From Rana temporaria (Eukaryota > Chordata > Amphibia > Anura > Ranidae): a DNA stretch of 64,000 bases. This document shows positions 41,201-54,300 of the stretch, piece by piece. The notes beneath the pieces are model-generated. The model saw only the letters and a list, made by a program, of their open reading frames with translations, searched no databases and was not told where the DNA came from. Each line of letters starts with the position of its first letter. Position 1 is the first letter of the stretch. Where the stretch lies: the NCBI RefSeq assembly GCF_905171775.1, contig NC_053490.1, forward strand, positions 28,509,042 to 28,573,041. Direction: 5' to 3'. The position numbers and the translations under genes are program-made.

Positions 41201-42266
41201 ATTTTTTTTAAATTTTTTTTTTTCCCGCCGCATCTCTTTTTTACCCGTCGCGATTCACAAAACTCGGCGCAACGTAACGTAGTGCAAAGCACGTCGGGAA
41301 AATAGCGTCGGGAGCATGCGCAGTACGTCCGGCGCGTTGCCCGGTCTTCCTATCTTAACCTTTTGGGGAGGAAAATCATAGTAATATAAATATACCCATC
41401 TTTTATATAAGGGTGTAGGTAAGGGTTCATTTACCTGTCATATATTTTTATTTGGCATATAAGTAATATGTGTAGCAGGTATTATTGAAATATCTCCAGG
41501 CGTACAGAAGTTATGTGGGAACATACATTTCCCATTGATTTGCATGGGACTTTAAACAAAAACCCGGACCCTCACAAATGGGGGTAGTTAAGGGATGAAT
41601 TAACTATCCTATAGTTTAAGTGGACATATAAGTAACATGTGACCAAGTGTTATCGAAATATCTACAGCCGTTTGGAAGTTATGAAGTAACATGTATTTCC
41701 CATAGAGTTGAAATGGACTTTAAAGAAAAACCCCGACCATGGCAAATGGGGGTGGGTAAGGGTTAAACCACCTATCCTATGTTTGTTGCTGACATATAAG
41801 TAACATGTGTGCCAAGTTTCATGTTAATATCTTTAGCCGTTTGGACGTGATGCTGGAACATACATACATACATACATACATACATACATACACACACGTT
41901 GAGTTTTATATATATAGATATATGTAACTCTATCTTTATGTATATATATATGTAACTCTATCTTTATAAATATATGTAATTCTATCTTTATATATATATA
42001 TATATATATGTAACTCTATCTTTATAAATATATGTAACTCTATCTTTATGTACTGTATTTATTGGCGTATAACACTCACGTTTTTACCCTGAAAATAGAG
42101 GGTAAACTGTGCCTGCGTGTTATACGCAGGGGGCTGTGGAATTAATTTTTCCTGAAAATTCCCTCTTAAAGTTAGGGTGCGTGTTATATGCCTGTGCGTG
42201 TTATACGCCGATAAATACGGTATATATATGTAACTCTATCTTTATAAATATATGTAACTCTATCTT

Positions 42267-42304
<38 letters not shown>

Positions 42305-42312
42305 ACTCTATC

Positions 42313-42358
<46 letters not shown>

Positions 42359-45300
42359 ACTCTATCTTTTATTTATATATATATATACAGTATATATGTA
42401 ACTCTATCTTTTATTTATATATATATATATATATGTAACGGCACGTTTGAGATCTCCCCAGAGGGGCTCAACGATATTGAGGTCAGGAGACTGAGATGGC
42501 CACTCCAGAACCTTCACTTTATTCTGTTGTAGCCAATGACAGGTGGACTTGGCCTTGTGTTTTGTATCATTGTCATGTTGGAATGTCCGAGTACTTCCCA
42601 TGCGCAGCTTCCTGGCTGATGAATGCAAATGTTCCTCCAGTATTTTTTGATAACACACTGCATTCATCTTGCCAACAATTTTGACCAAATTTTCTTTGCC
42701 TTTGTAGCTCACACATCCCCAAAACATCAGTGATCCACCTCCGTGTTTCACAGTAGGGATGGTGTACCTTTCATCATAGGCCTTGTTGTCTTCTCTCCAA
42801 ATGTAGTGTTTATGGTTGTGGCCAAAAAGCTCAATTTTGGTCTCATCACTCCAAATGACTTTGTGGCAGAAGGTTAGAGGCTTGTCTCTGCACTGTTTGG
42901 CGTATTGTAAGTGGGATACTTTGCGCCATTTGTGTAGTAATGACTTTCTTCTGGCGACTCGACCATGCAGTCCATCTTTCTTCAAGTGCCTCCTTATTGT
43001 GCATCTTGAAACAGCCACACCACATGTTTTCAGAGAGTCCTGTATCTCACCTGAAGTTATTTGTGGGTTTTTCTTTGCACCCCGAACAATTATCCTGGCA
43101 GTTGTGGCTGAAATTTTAGTTGGTCTACCTGACCGTGGTTTGGTTTCAACAGAACCCCTCATTTTCCACTTCTTGATTAGAGTTTGAACACTGCTGATTG
43201 GCCATCTCAATTCCTTGGATATCTTTTTATATCCCTTTCCTGTTTTATACAGTTCAACTACCTTTTCCCGCAGATCCTTTGACAATTATTTTGCTTTCCC
43301 CATGACTTGGAATCCAGAAACCTCAGTGCAGCACTGGATGAAAGATGCAAGGGTCTGTCAGGAGTCCAGAAACTCATTGACCTTTTATACACGCACACTA
43401 ATTACAAGCAAACAGATCACAGGTTAGGATGGTTACCTTCAATAGCCATTCAAACCCCTTTGTGTCAACTTGTGTGCATGTTATCAGGGTATGTAAACTT
43501 TTGATCAGGGTCATTTTTGGTAGTTTGTGTTGTAATTTTATGATATAAAAAGAGTAAACACAGTTGATTGATAATAAATGGCGTTAGCTAAACACTAACC
43601 ATGGGTTAAATAAAAGTTCTTGTGTTATTCATATTCTCCAGTGCTTTAAGTGGGCCAAAAGAGGTGCCGGTACTCTATTAGGCGCCGGTGCCCCCCCCCC
43701 CCCCCCAATACTGAACATGAAAATACCCTTGGCTGCGTGTGATGGGCACAGTGGCTGCATTTGATGGGCACAGTGGCTGCATTAGATGGGCACAGTGGCG
43801 ACAATTGGTGGCACAGTGGCTGCGTGTGGTGGCACAGTGGCTGCGTGTGATGGCACAGTGGCTGCGTGTGATGGCACAGTGGCTGCGTTTGATGGGCACA
43901 GTGGCTGCATGTGATGGCACAGTGGCGACAATTGATGGCACATTGGCAGTGTGAGTTGGCACAGTGGCTGCATGTGATGGCACAGTGGCGACAATTGATG
44001 GCACTGTGGTTGCGTGTGTTCGCACAGTGGCTGCATGTGATGGCACAGTGGCTGCGTTTGGTGGCACAGTGGCTGCGTGTGATGGGCAGAGTGGCGACAA
44101 TTGATGGCACAGTGGCTGCGTTTGATGGGCACAGTGGCTGCGTTTGATGGGCATAGTGGCTGCGTTTGGTGGCACAGTGAGGCTGCAATTAATGGGGGTT
44201 TTTTTTAGTTAGAGAAGGCAAGCTCAAAATAACTCAAAAATATTTTTTTTCTGCCATTTTTTTATTAAAAAACTGATGGTCACCTCAGTCCAACCCCCCC
44301 TCCCTCCAATACAGTTAATTATTTTCTTACTTTCTTCTGTTGCAGTCCTGAGTCCAGGATCCAGACAGTAGCAGCACTAGGAACTGTAGACGCAGGCTGA
44401 GCTGAGGCTCCTCGTGACTTGGGCTTCTTTTCTTGCCGCCGACACAGCTCCCTGCGCGAGTCCTCCTCTCACCTCGCCTCCGGCGTGACGTCACGCGGCG
44501 CACGCCGGGGAATGAACCAACTCTCCCCCAGGGGGGGGGGGGGGGGTCGAGGAAACGCACAGGACAGGAGTGACAGGACAGAGGAAAGGGAGCCAGGAGC
44601 GCACTCTGCAGCAGTGAGTCGGCTCCGGCGGGGCAGCATACAGTTTCTATTGTGACTGCGCTGCCTGTCTGACACACATTACCGGCCTGCAACTCGACAA
44701 GCCCACCGGCTGCGTTCCAGTACTGTAAACCCACGTACTGGGCGCACGGAGAGGTGCTGGTACTCTCCAGGGCCATTTTTGGAAGTGGCGGTACTGAGTA
44801 CCGCCGCGTTCCGGCCCAGTTAAAGCACTGATATTCTCTGAAAAATGGCCAAGAAATCATAAATTCTGCCAGGGTATGTAAACTTATGAGCACAACTGTA
44901 TATACTGTACATTATGGGTAGAGTTACATCTTAAAGTGCCTCCAAACTGCAGCCCACATGCTGGATATTGCATTTTAGCTTGCCTTTATTTAGCGCTTGA
45001 GGCACTGTTCTTTCCATGAATATGGAGCCCGATTCCTCCCACTGACACCAACAATGGGGTACTAATCCTCCCACCAACAACAATGATGGAGAACTATTCC
45101 TCCCACTGGCACCAACAATGGGGTACTATTCCTCCCACTGACAACAATGATGGAGAACTATTCCTCACACTGACACCAACAATGGGGTACTAATCCTCCC
45201 ACCGACAGCAATGATGGAGAACTATTCCTCCCACTGACACCAACAATGGGGTACTATTCCTCCCACCGACAGCAATGATGGAGAACTATTCCTCCCACTG

Positions 45301-48300
45301 ACACCAATGATGGGGCACTATTCCTCCCGGGTCATCTGTTCAGCGTTACGGAGGAGGTCTGGTGCTAGAATTATTGCTCTTGCTCCAGTGTGAGCGGGGA
45401 TATGTAACATGTGTATCACAATCAGCGTTTTCATCCATAGGCGCCCCAGACACACGCGTTTACATTTGGACATGCATTTACATGGAGGTGGGGCTATCTA
45501 AAAAAAATGGGGGGGGGGATTTTAGGTGCTTGGGTGTAACTTACATTTTTTACCATTTTAGAAAAAAACTTTTTTTACGTAACCTTGTTTTTCATTCCAT
45601 GGAGGGGGGGGGGGGGTTAGAGGGGAGGCCCCCTAAAGTGATGTCAAGCAAGTTGCGTTTGGGGTCAGCAACAAGGAGGGGAGTAGGGGATGCGTGACCA
45701 ATCAGCTCCTTCCTCTCTACTCAGCAGCAGGAAACTGCCTGTCAGATTTACACATAGGCAAAAGTTTTTTTTTCCTAGTGGGAGTGGAGAGGGATTTGAA
45801 CCCCTGTCAGGTTTTTAATGCTGTACCCTGTTTATATGTGCATGTGCATTTCAACTGTGTGTATGTGGGTCTTTATATTTATATACAGTTTATGTGGCTC
45901 TTTTATTATTTACTTTATCTTGTTTATATTATTATTATTATTATTACATTTTAATATTATTTATTTATTTTTAATGCTTTTTTTTAATATAACTTGACTT
46001 ACTATTGTAAGGGGACTAAAAAACTCTCTATATTATAGTATTATGTACAATGACATGTTCTCTTTATGGAGATCTCAGTGATCCACTATTGCTCTGATGC
46101 CTCCTCAGCCCATGCAGCACAGGGACAGAGCATCCCTAATTTTTATGTTACCACCTTTCATTTCCCCCTGGCTTAGTAAATCATTAAAAGATCAAAAACA
46201 AAAAACAAAGAGGGATAAGCTGGTTATGAGCTGGTGTTATGGTGGCAGTGCAAGGGTTAATGTATGACACTAGATTTCTGGAGCAATATGAGTTTTTTTT
46301 AAAGAGAACATGGGAGGGGCCTGTATGAAAGCAGGGGGGAGGGGTCACTGTTATAACAAATTCATTTTGAGCTACTGAGGTCTGCACACAAATGATCTTT
46401 TTCAGTTTATGAGAGTTGGTAAAATCTGTGAAAAGGAGCTTACAGCTCCAACTACTGGCTGTGTAACTTACTCATACACAATCATTCATAACCTAAGAAA
46501 AAAAGTATTTGTAAAAAAAAAAGGTTTTCTTTTTAGTCCTGAAAATGCTGAAGCAAATAAGCAGATTCACTTAAGTTACGCCCTTCCCATCTTCACATAT
46601 GTCGCTTCCCCACCACTCTGTCCAGAAGTGAAAGACATGCGCATTGATGAAACATTTGTTTGTTTTCGTTTCATTCGTTTTTACGTTTTTCGGGCTTATT
46701 CGTTATGATCACAATTTGTAAATTTGTAAAATCCTAAGGGCCAGATTCTCGTAGAATCGCGGCAGCGTAACTTATCCTAGATAAGTTACACTACCGCAAT
46801 TTTTCATCACAAGTGCCTGTTTCACCAAGCACTTGTGATGAAAACTACGCCCGCGGCCTCCGGCGCAAGGCGGGCCAATTCAAATGGGCGTGTGCCATTT
46901 AAGTTAGGCGCGCTCCTGCGCCGGACCTGCTGCGCATGCTCCGTTTCCTAACTCCCGCCGTGCTTTGCGCGCCGTGACATCATTTTTTTTGAACGGCGAC
47001 GCGCGTAGCGTACTTCTGTATTCCCGGACGGCTTACGCAAACGACGTTAAATTTTGAATTTCGACGCGGGAACGCCGGCCATACTTTAGACAGCAATACA
47101 CTTGCTGACTAAAGTTAGGGCACCAAAAAAACGACTAACTTTGCGACGGGAAACTTGACTACGGACGACGTAGCGAACGCGAAAAACCGACGCTGGTTTA
47201 CGACGCAAACTCCCCCCAGCGGCGGCCGCGGTACTGCATCCTAAGATCCGACAGTGTAAAACAATTACACCTGTCAGATCTTAGGGATATCTATGCGTAA
47301 CTGATTCTATGAATCAGTCGCATAGATAGAAACAGGGATACGACGGCGTATCAGCAGATACGCCGTCGTATCCCTTTTGTGAATCTGGCCCTATGAGTTG
47401 TTTTTAAAAGAGAACATGAGAGGGGCCTGTATGAAAGCAGGAGGGAGGGGTCACTGTTATAACAAATTCATTTTGAGCTACTGAGGTCTGCACACAACTG
47501 ATTTTTTTTTTCAATATAAGAGAATTGGTAAAACCTGTGAAAAGAAGCTTACAGCTCCACCTAATGGCTGGGTAAAAGAATACAAATTATTCATACACAA
47601 TAATTCATAACCTAAGAAAAAAAAGTACTTTAACCTCTTCCGGCCCGCGCTGTAGCCGAATGACGGCTTCAGCGCGGACCTCAAAATCCAAGAGGACGTC
47701 ATTTGACGTCCTCCTCTGTCCCCTGGACACAGCCAATTACAGATCGCCGCAAACGGCCAATCAGAGTGGCCGTTTGCGATGCGATCTGTGTGGCCAATGA
47801 GAGATGATCTCAAATGTAAACATATGAGATCATCTCTCATTGCCGCCTCTCCCTCCTCACACAGACAGCGCGTGTGAGGAGAGAGAAGGTCTGTGATTAC
47901 TGTCATTTACTGTGGAAAGTCTTAACAGTGCCCGTTTACAGTGCCCATCCCAGTGCAATCCCAGTGCCATCCCTGTGCCATCCCAGTGCCATCCCAGTGC
48001 CATCCGTGTTGAAGAACATACAGTGCCATCCCTTTGCCACCTCATCAGTGCCAATCAGTGCCCACCTGTGCCGCCAATCAGTTTCCACCTGTGCCGCCAA
48101 TCAGTGCCCACCTGTGCCGCCACATCAGTGCCCACCTGTGCCGCCACATCAGTGCCCACCTGTGCCGCCACATCAGTGCCCACCTGTGCCGCCAATCAGT
48201 TCCTACCTGTGCCGCCACATCAGTGCCCACCTGTGCCGCCACATCAGTGCCCACCTGTGCCGCCACATCAGTGCCCACCTGTGCCGCCAATCAGTTCCTA

Positions 48301-51300
48301 CCTGTGCCGCCAATCAGTGCACATCTGTGCCGCCACATCAGTGCCCACCTGTGCCGCCACATCAGTGCCCACCTATGCCGCCTAATCAGTTCCTACCTGT
48401 GCCGCCAATCAGTGCACATCTGTGCCGCCAATCAGTGCACATCTGTGCCGCCAATCAGTGCACATCTGTGCCGCCACATCAGTGCCCACCTGTGCCGCCA
48501 CATCAGTGCCCACCTGTGCCGCCACATCAGTGCCCACCTGTGCCAATCAGTGCCCATTTGTGCAGCATTATCAGTGCACATCTGTTCAGCATTATTAGTG
48601 CACATCTGTGCAGCATTATCAGTGCCTACCTGTGCTGCCAATCAGTGCCCACCTGTGCCGCCACATCAGTGCCCACCTGTGCCGCCACATCAGTGCCCAC
48701 CTGTGCCGCCACATCAGTGCCACCTGTGCCAATCAGTGCCCATCTGTGCAGCATTATAAGTGCACATCTGTGCAGCATTATCAGTGCACATCTGTGCCGT
48801 CTCATCAGTGCCCATCTGCTCCGCCAATCAGTGCCCATCTGCTCCACCTCATCAGTGCCGATCTTCTCCACCTCATCAGTGCCCATCAGTTAAGGCTTAG
48901 CACACACCTGTGCAGTTGCATCAGCAACCATGTCCAAAAGGTCAAACAGGTAAGAGAGCTGCCGCTCCAGGTGAGCTCACTAGGGTAATTGATGTCCACT
49001 CAGAAGCAGATGGGTGCTGGCAATGCACAGGATGTGCAAAAACAATAAGGATATGGACAGCCGCACTCCAGTAACTTGAAAAAAGACGTGCCCTTTATTG
49101 GGTACAGGAAAAAATGCACTACAGGTATCAGCACACAGTGGGATTAAGCATTGACACTCAATGCGAAACGCGTCAGCTGTTTATCCCACTGTGTGCTGAT
49201 ACCTGTAGTGCATTTTTTCCTGTACCCAATAAAGGGCACGTCTTTTTTCAAGTTACTGGAGTGCGGCTGTCCATATCCCTATTGTTTTTGCATGTCCAAA
49301 AGGTCCTATTCCCTTCAGGAGGCATTCCAAATCATTTCTGCCCCCGACGAGAGCAACGGGGAGCTCTCTCATTCAGAGTCCCTTTCAAATTCAAATTCTG
49401 AGTTGGACGTCAATTATGAGCCCGCCCTCAGTAGCGGAACACTGAGTGACTCAGAGGAGGAAGATAGCCGGCCGGCTAAACGAAGGCGTTCTAGTGAGGA
49501 GGCAGTGCCATCCACCAGCACCGCAGTGCCATCCGCCAGCACTGCAGTGCCATCCGCCAGCACTGCAGGGCCATCCGCCAGCACTGCAGGGCCATCCGCC
49601 AGCACCGCAGTGCCTCGGCAACAAACTTCCAGGACCCATGCTAGCCTTCCATATGCCCTTCAGAACCCCTTGTGGCTTCCTCCTAATTCAGGAGAAGCCA
49701 ACATTCCCTCTTTCACGGCCCAGCCAGGAATCCAAGTGGACACAGAGAATTTTTCACCAATCAATTATTTTAACCTCATGTTTACAGAGGACATGCTATC
49801 CGGAGTTGTGGCCCAGTGCAACCTATTTGCACAGCAATTTATTGAAAATAATCCCACGTCATACCATCCCTTCCAGTGGAGAGACCTTACGGTGGAGGAG
49901 TTGAAATTTTTTTTAGGCCTAACATTTTGTATGGGACTCAACCCAAAAAACACTTACCGTGCCTTTTGGTCCAAAAACCCGATCTACCACATGCCCATCT
50001 TCTCCAGCGTAATGCCCAGAGCACGATTCTTTGCCATAATGAGATTCCTACATTTCAACGACAATACCCAGAGCCATCCCCGAAATCATCCAGAACATGA
50101 CAGACTTTTCAAAATTCGGCCCTTACTGAATTATTTTTCAGAAAAATTCCCCCAATTATATACCCCGGACCAACACATCTGTGTGGATGAGTCGCTTGTT
50201 AAATTTAGTGGCAGGCTTCAAATAAAACAATTCATACCAAGCAAAAGAGCCCGCTATGGTGTGAAGGTCTACAAATTGTGTGACCGAGTCACAGGATACC
50301 TGTATGCCTACAGAGTATACGAAGGCAAGGACACCCAGCTCAATCCCCCTAATTGCCCAGACTACTTGGGATCAAGTGGCAAAATTGTTTGGGAACTCAT
50401 TAACCCCCTATTGGAAAAAGGCTATCATCTATACGTAGATAATTTCTACACCTCTCTTCCCCTGTTCCACAACCTGCACCGGAAGCAGGCCCCGGCTTGT
50501 GGCACCATCCGAAACAACAGGAAAGGCTTTCCTCAAAGCCTGGTGAATACAAAGCTGAAAAGAGGAGAATCAGCAAGTCTGCGTAACAATGCGGTTCTGG
50601 CGGTGAAGTGGAAGGACAGAAGAGACGTGTACATGCTATCTTCCATCCATAATGATACCGTCGTTGAAACCCGCAGAAGGCGTGGCACCATCATCCGAAA
50701 GCCCACTTGCATCCAGGACTATAATTTGTTTATGGGGGGGGTCGACTTCAATGACCAGATGCTTGAACCCTATCTTGCTACAAGAAGAACGTACCATTGG
50801 TACAAAAAAGTTGCCATTTATTTTTTTCAATTGGCCATATATAATTCCTTTGTAATTTACAGCAACTCCACAAAAAAAACCACAAACACTTCCTTGGCTA
50901 CCAAGAGGACCTTATCACTGCCCTTATTTTCCCGAACGGCCCACCCCAAACCATCCGATCTGATGTTTTAAGTCGTCTCGCCGAGCGTCATTTTCCTGAT
51001 AAAATCCCTCCCACAGAAACAGGCCGACGACGTAAAAAAAAATGCAAGGTATGCGCCAGTGATGGAGTCAGACGAGACACATCTTTCCATTGTGTGGATT
51101 GTCCTTCCCAACCAGGCCTCTGTGTAACTGACTGTTTTCGCCGTTACCACACCAAACTAAAGTATTAATCCTCCGTTCCTGCCTTTACACACCTTCACAC
51201 CCCTTATGCCACTGCCTGCTCTGTAACTGACCCCGGCTTGTTTTTTGACCACGATTCTGCCTAACGATTTTGTGATACCTCTACCTGATCTGGAACTGAC

Positions 51301-54300
51301 CTCGGCTTGTTTTTTTACCATGATTCTGCCTAACGATTCTGTAATACCTCTGCCTGATCTGGAACTGACCCTGGACTGTTTTTTCGACCATTCTTCTGCC
51401 TAACGATTCTGTAATGCCTCTGCCTGATCTGGAACTGACCTCGGACTGTTTGACCATGCCTTTTGCCTGCCTCCTGGACTGATCTTGTACCCTGCTACTG
51501 GACTAGTGGGATTCAACACAGGGGTCTCACATATGTGAGGGGCTCCAGAAAAGTTTTTCTGGATGAAGAAAACATTTTTTTTGTTTTCTCATGCTAGATT
51601 AGGGTCTGGTTGCCCGGAGGCTTCAAAGAGATTTGGGTGGGAGAAGCCTCTACCCCTGTCCCCCTTCTGTCCAGAACGAGGCCCTACTTCTGCCTGCTGC
51701 CTGTAGGACCTATGCCATCATGCCTCTGCCTGTTGCATGAGCTGACCACCTGCACTAACCCTGATGGGACAGTACCCCTGCCTGGACGTTGCTGACCAAG
51801 TCCCTGCCTGCTGCCTGGACCAGTGCTATCCTGCTGTGTAGAACTGTGCTACTATTACCACAGGTAATCTTTTGTATACGCTTTGCTCAGCATAATGTAT
51901 TTTGGGGTGTAATTCTTGGTATGTGCATGCTATGTGTCTCCGGAACACCTGACGGTGTTCCTTGCATGTTGGATCTCAGGCTGTGTAGAAGTCTCACACA
52001 TGTGGTATCGTTGTACTCAGGAGGAGTAGCAGAATGTATTTTGGGGTGTCATTTTAGCTATGTACATGCTATGTGTTGAAAATATCTTATCAATGGACAA
52101 CTTTGTGTAAAAAAAATGCGTTTTCATTTTTTTTCCACATTTTCCAAAAACTTCTGGAAAAAAATGAACCATTCAAAAGACTCATTATGCCTCATAGATT
52201 ATACGTTGGGGTGTTCGCTTTCCAAAATGGGGTCATTTTGTGGGTAATTCCATTGTCCTGGTGTTCCAGGGCCTTCAAAAGTGTAATAGGTAGTCAACTA
52301 GTTAGATGTGCAATTTATGCTCCTAGAACCCCTGATGGCGCTCCCTGCATATTGGGGCTCTGTATGTGGCCAGGCAGTGAAAAAGTCTCACACATGGGGT
52401 ATCGTTCTACTCAGGAGGAGTAGCAGAATGTATTTTGGGGTGTCATTTTTGCTATGTACATGCTATGTGTTGGAAATATCTTATCAATGGACAACTTTGT
52501 GTAAAAAAAATGCGTTTTAATTTTTTTTCCACATTTTTCAAAAACTTCTGGAAAAAAATGAACCATTCAAAAGACTCATTATGCCTCATAGATTATACGT
52601 TGGGGTGTTGGCTTTCCAAAATGGGGTCATTTTGTGGGTAATTCCATTGTCCTGGTGTTCCAGGGCCTTCAAAAGTGTAATAGGTAGTCAACTAGTTAGA
52701 TGTGCAATTTATGCTCCTAGAACCCCTGATGGCGCTCCCTGCATATTGGGGCTCTGTATGTGGCCAGGCAGTAAAAAAGTCTCACACATGGGGTATCGTT
52801 CTACTCAGGAGGAGTAGCAGAATGTATTTTGGGGTGTCATTTTTGGTATGCACATGCCATGTAAGAGAAATAAGCTAATACAATGACAATTTTGAGATTT
52901 TTTTTAAATAAAAAATAAAAATCTTAATTTTGCAAAGTATTGTGGGAAAAAAATACAACTTCAAATAACTCACCATGCCTCTTAATAAATACGTTGGAAT
53001 GTCTACTTTCCAAAAAGGGGTTATTTGGGGGGTATTTGTACTTTCCTGGCTTGTTAGCGTCTCAAGAATTGAGATAGGCCTTCAATACATCAGGTGTGAT
53101 CAGATGTGATAATTTTGTATTAATTGCACTATAGCTTGTAGACTCTAAAACTTTCACACAGACCAAATAATTTCCCAAAATTTTGGGCTATTTTTATCAA
53201 AGACATGTAGCAGTATAAATTGTGGCCAAAATCTATCAAGAAATATTAATAATTTGCAAAAAAAATTCACAGAAACTAAGAAAAAAACATATTTTTTCAA
53301 AATTTTCGGTCTTTTTTCATTAATAGCGCAAAAAATACAAAACCAAGAGGTGATCAAATACCACCAAAAGAAAGCTCTATTTGTGGGAAAAAAAGGACAA
53401 AAAAATCATTTGGGTACAGTGTTGCATGACTGAGTAATTGTCATTCAAAGTGTGAGAGCGCTGAAAGCTGAAAATTGCTCTGGGCAGGAGGGGTGTTTAA
53501 GTGCCCAGTAAGCAAGTGGTTAAAAAAAGGATTTTATTTTTTAGTCCTGACCATGCTGAAGCAAATCAATAGATTCACTTTTTAGGACCTGTATAAAAGC
53601 AGGTAGGAGAGGTCACTGCTCTAACAAATTAATTTCGAGCTACTGAGGTCTGCACACCACTGATTTCTTTGAGAGAGAGAGAGAGAGAGTTGGAAAACCT
53701 GTGAAAAGGAGCTTACAGCTCCACCTACTGGCTGTGTAAAAGAATGCAACTTACCGGTACTCATACACAATCATTCATAACCTAAGAAAAAAAGTATTTG
53801 CAAAAAAAGGTTTTCTTTTTAGTCCTGAAAATGCTGAAGCAAATAAACAGATTCACTTAAGTTACACCCTTCCCATCTTCACATATTTCGCTTCCCCACC
53901 ACTCTGTCCAGAAGTGAAAGACATGTGCACTGCTGAAACATTTGTTTGTTTTCGTTTCATTCGTTTTTTTTTTTTTTTTTTTTTTTTTTAGTTTTTAAGC
54001 TTTTTGGGCTCATTCGTTATGATCACAATTCGTAAATTTGTAAACTCCTAAATTACGAAATTAGAAAATTTGAAAGAATAACTCCAAATTAACGAAAATT
54101 TGGAGTTATTTGGAGAAAATAATAAAGAAAATTTGAAAGAATAACTCCAAATTGATGAAAATCCGTTTAACACATTTTTCCAAATATTCGTAAATTAGAA
54201 TATTTAAAAAAAATCGTAAATTAGTATATTTCACAAACTCGTAAATTCGAAAAAATTTGAATACCCGAAATCCTGAAATAATAACTAACTAATAATAACA

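Larger units (their letters stand above)
42437..44898 (-). mobile_element. Tc1-like transposon, 3'-truncated, carrying a hAT insertion
   Basis: The 5' end on minus is at 44898 (cagttgtgctcataagtt inverted terminus, next to TA). The 3' side runs into TA microsatellite at 42437. Between transposase and terminus a 1.2-kb hAT element (43639-44830) is inserted. Confidence 0.85.
47634..53519 (+). mobile_element. piggyBac transposon, nearly complete (5.9 kb)
   Basis: TTAA at 47630-47633 and 53520-53523; body begins CCTCTTCCGGCCCGCG and ends GCCCAGTAAGCAAGTGG. The site is confirmed by direct-repeat unit 1, which carries the uninterrupted sequence. Order: left end, minisatellite (48040-48890), hairpin insertion (48944-49290), transposase (49292-51168 with a frameshift), non-coding tail with two 394-bp repeats, right end. 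The right end is shared in inverse orientation by all non-autonomous copies in the window. Confidence 0.9.

Noticed and set aside
43646..44188. Cys/His-repeat open frame resembling zinc-finger spacing
   Set aside because: Translation of a 20-22-bp minisatellite inside a hAT. The spacing is set by the DNA unit and changes with each variant; no linker or finger hydrophobics.
47874..48893. 339-residue Pro/Cys-rich open frame
   Set aside because: It is the minisatellite of the piggyBac leader. Sister non-autonomous copies have the same units in other frames and lengths.
49151..49291. N-terminal extension of the piggyBac open frame from 49151
   Set aside because: This part is the arm of the inserted hairpin element, not transposase. 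The family-like start is the ATG at 49292.
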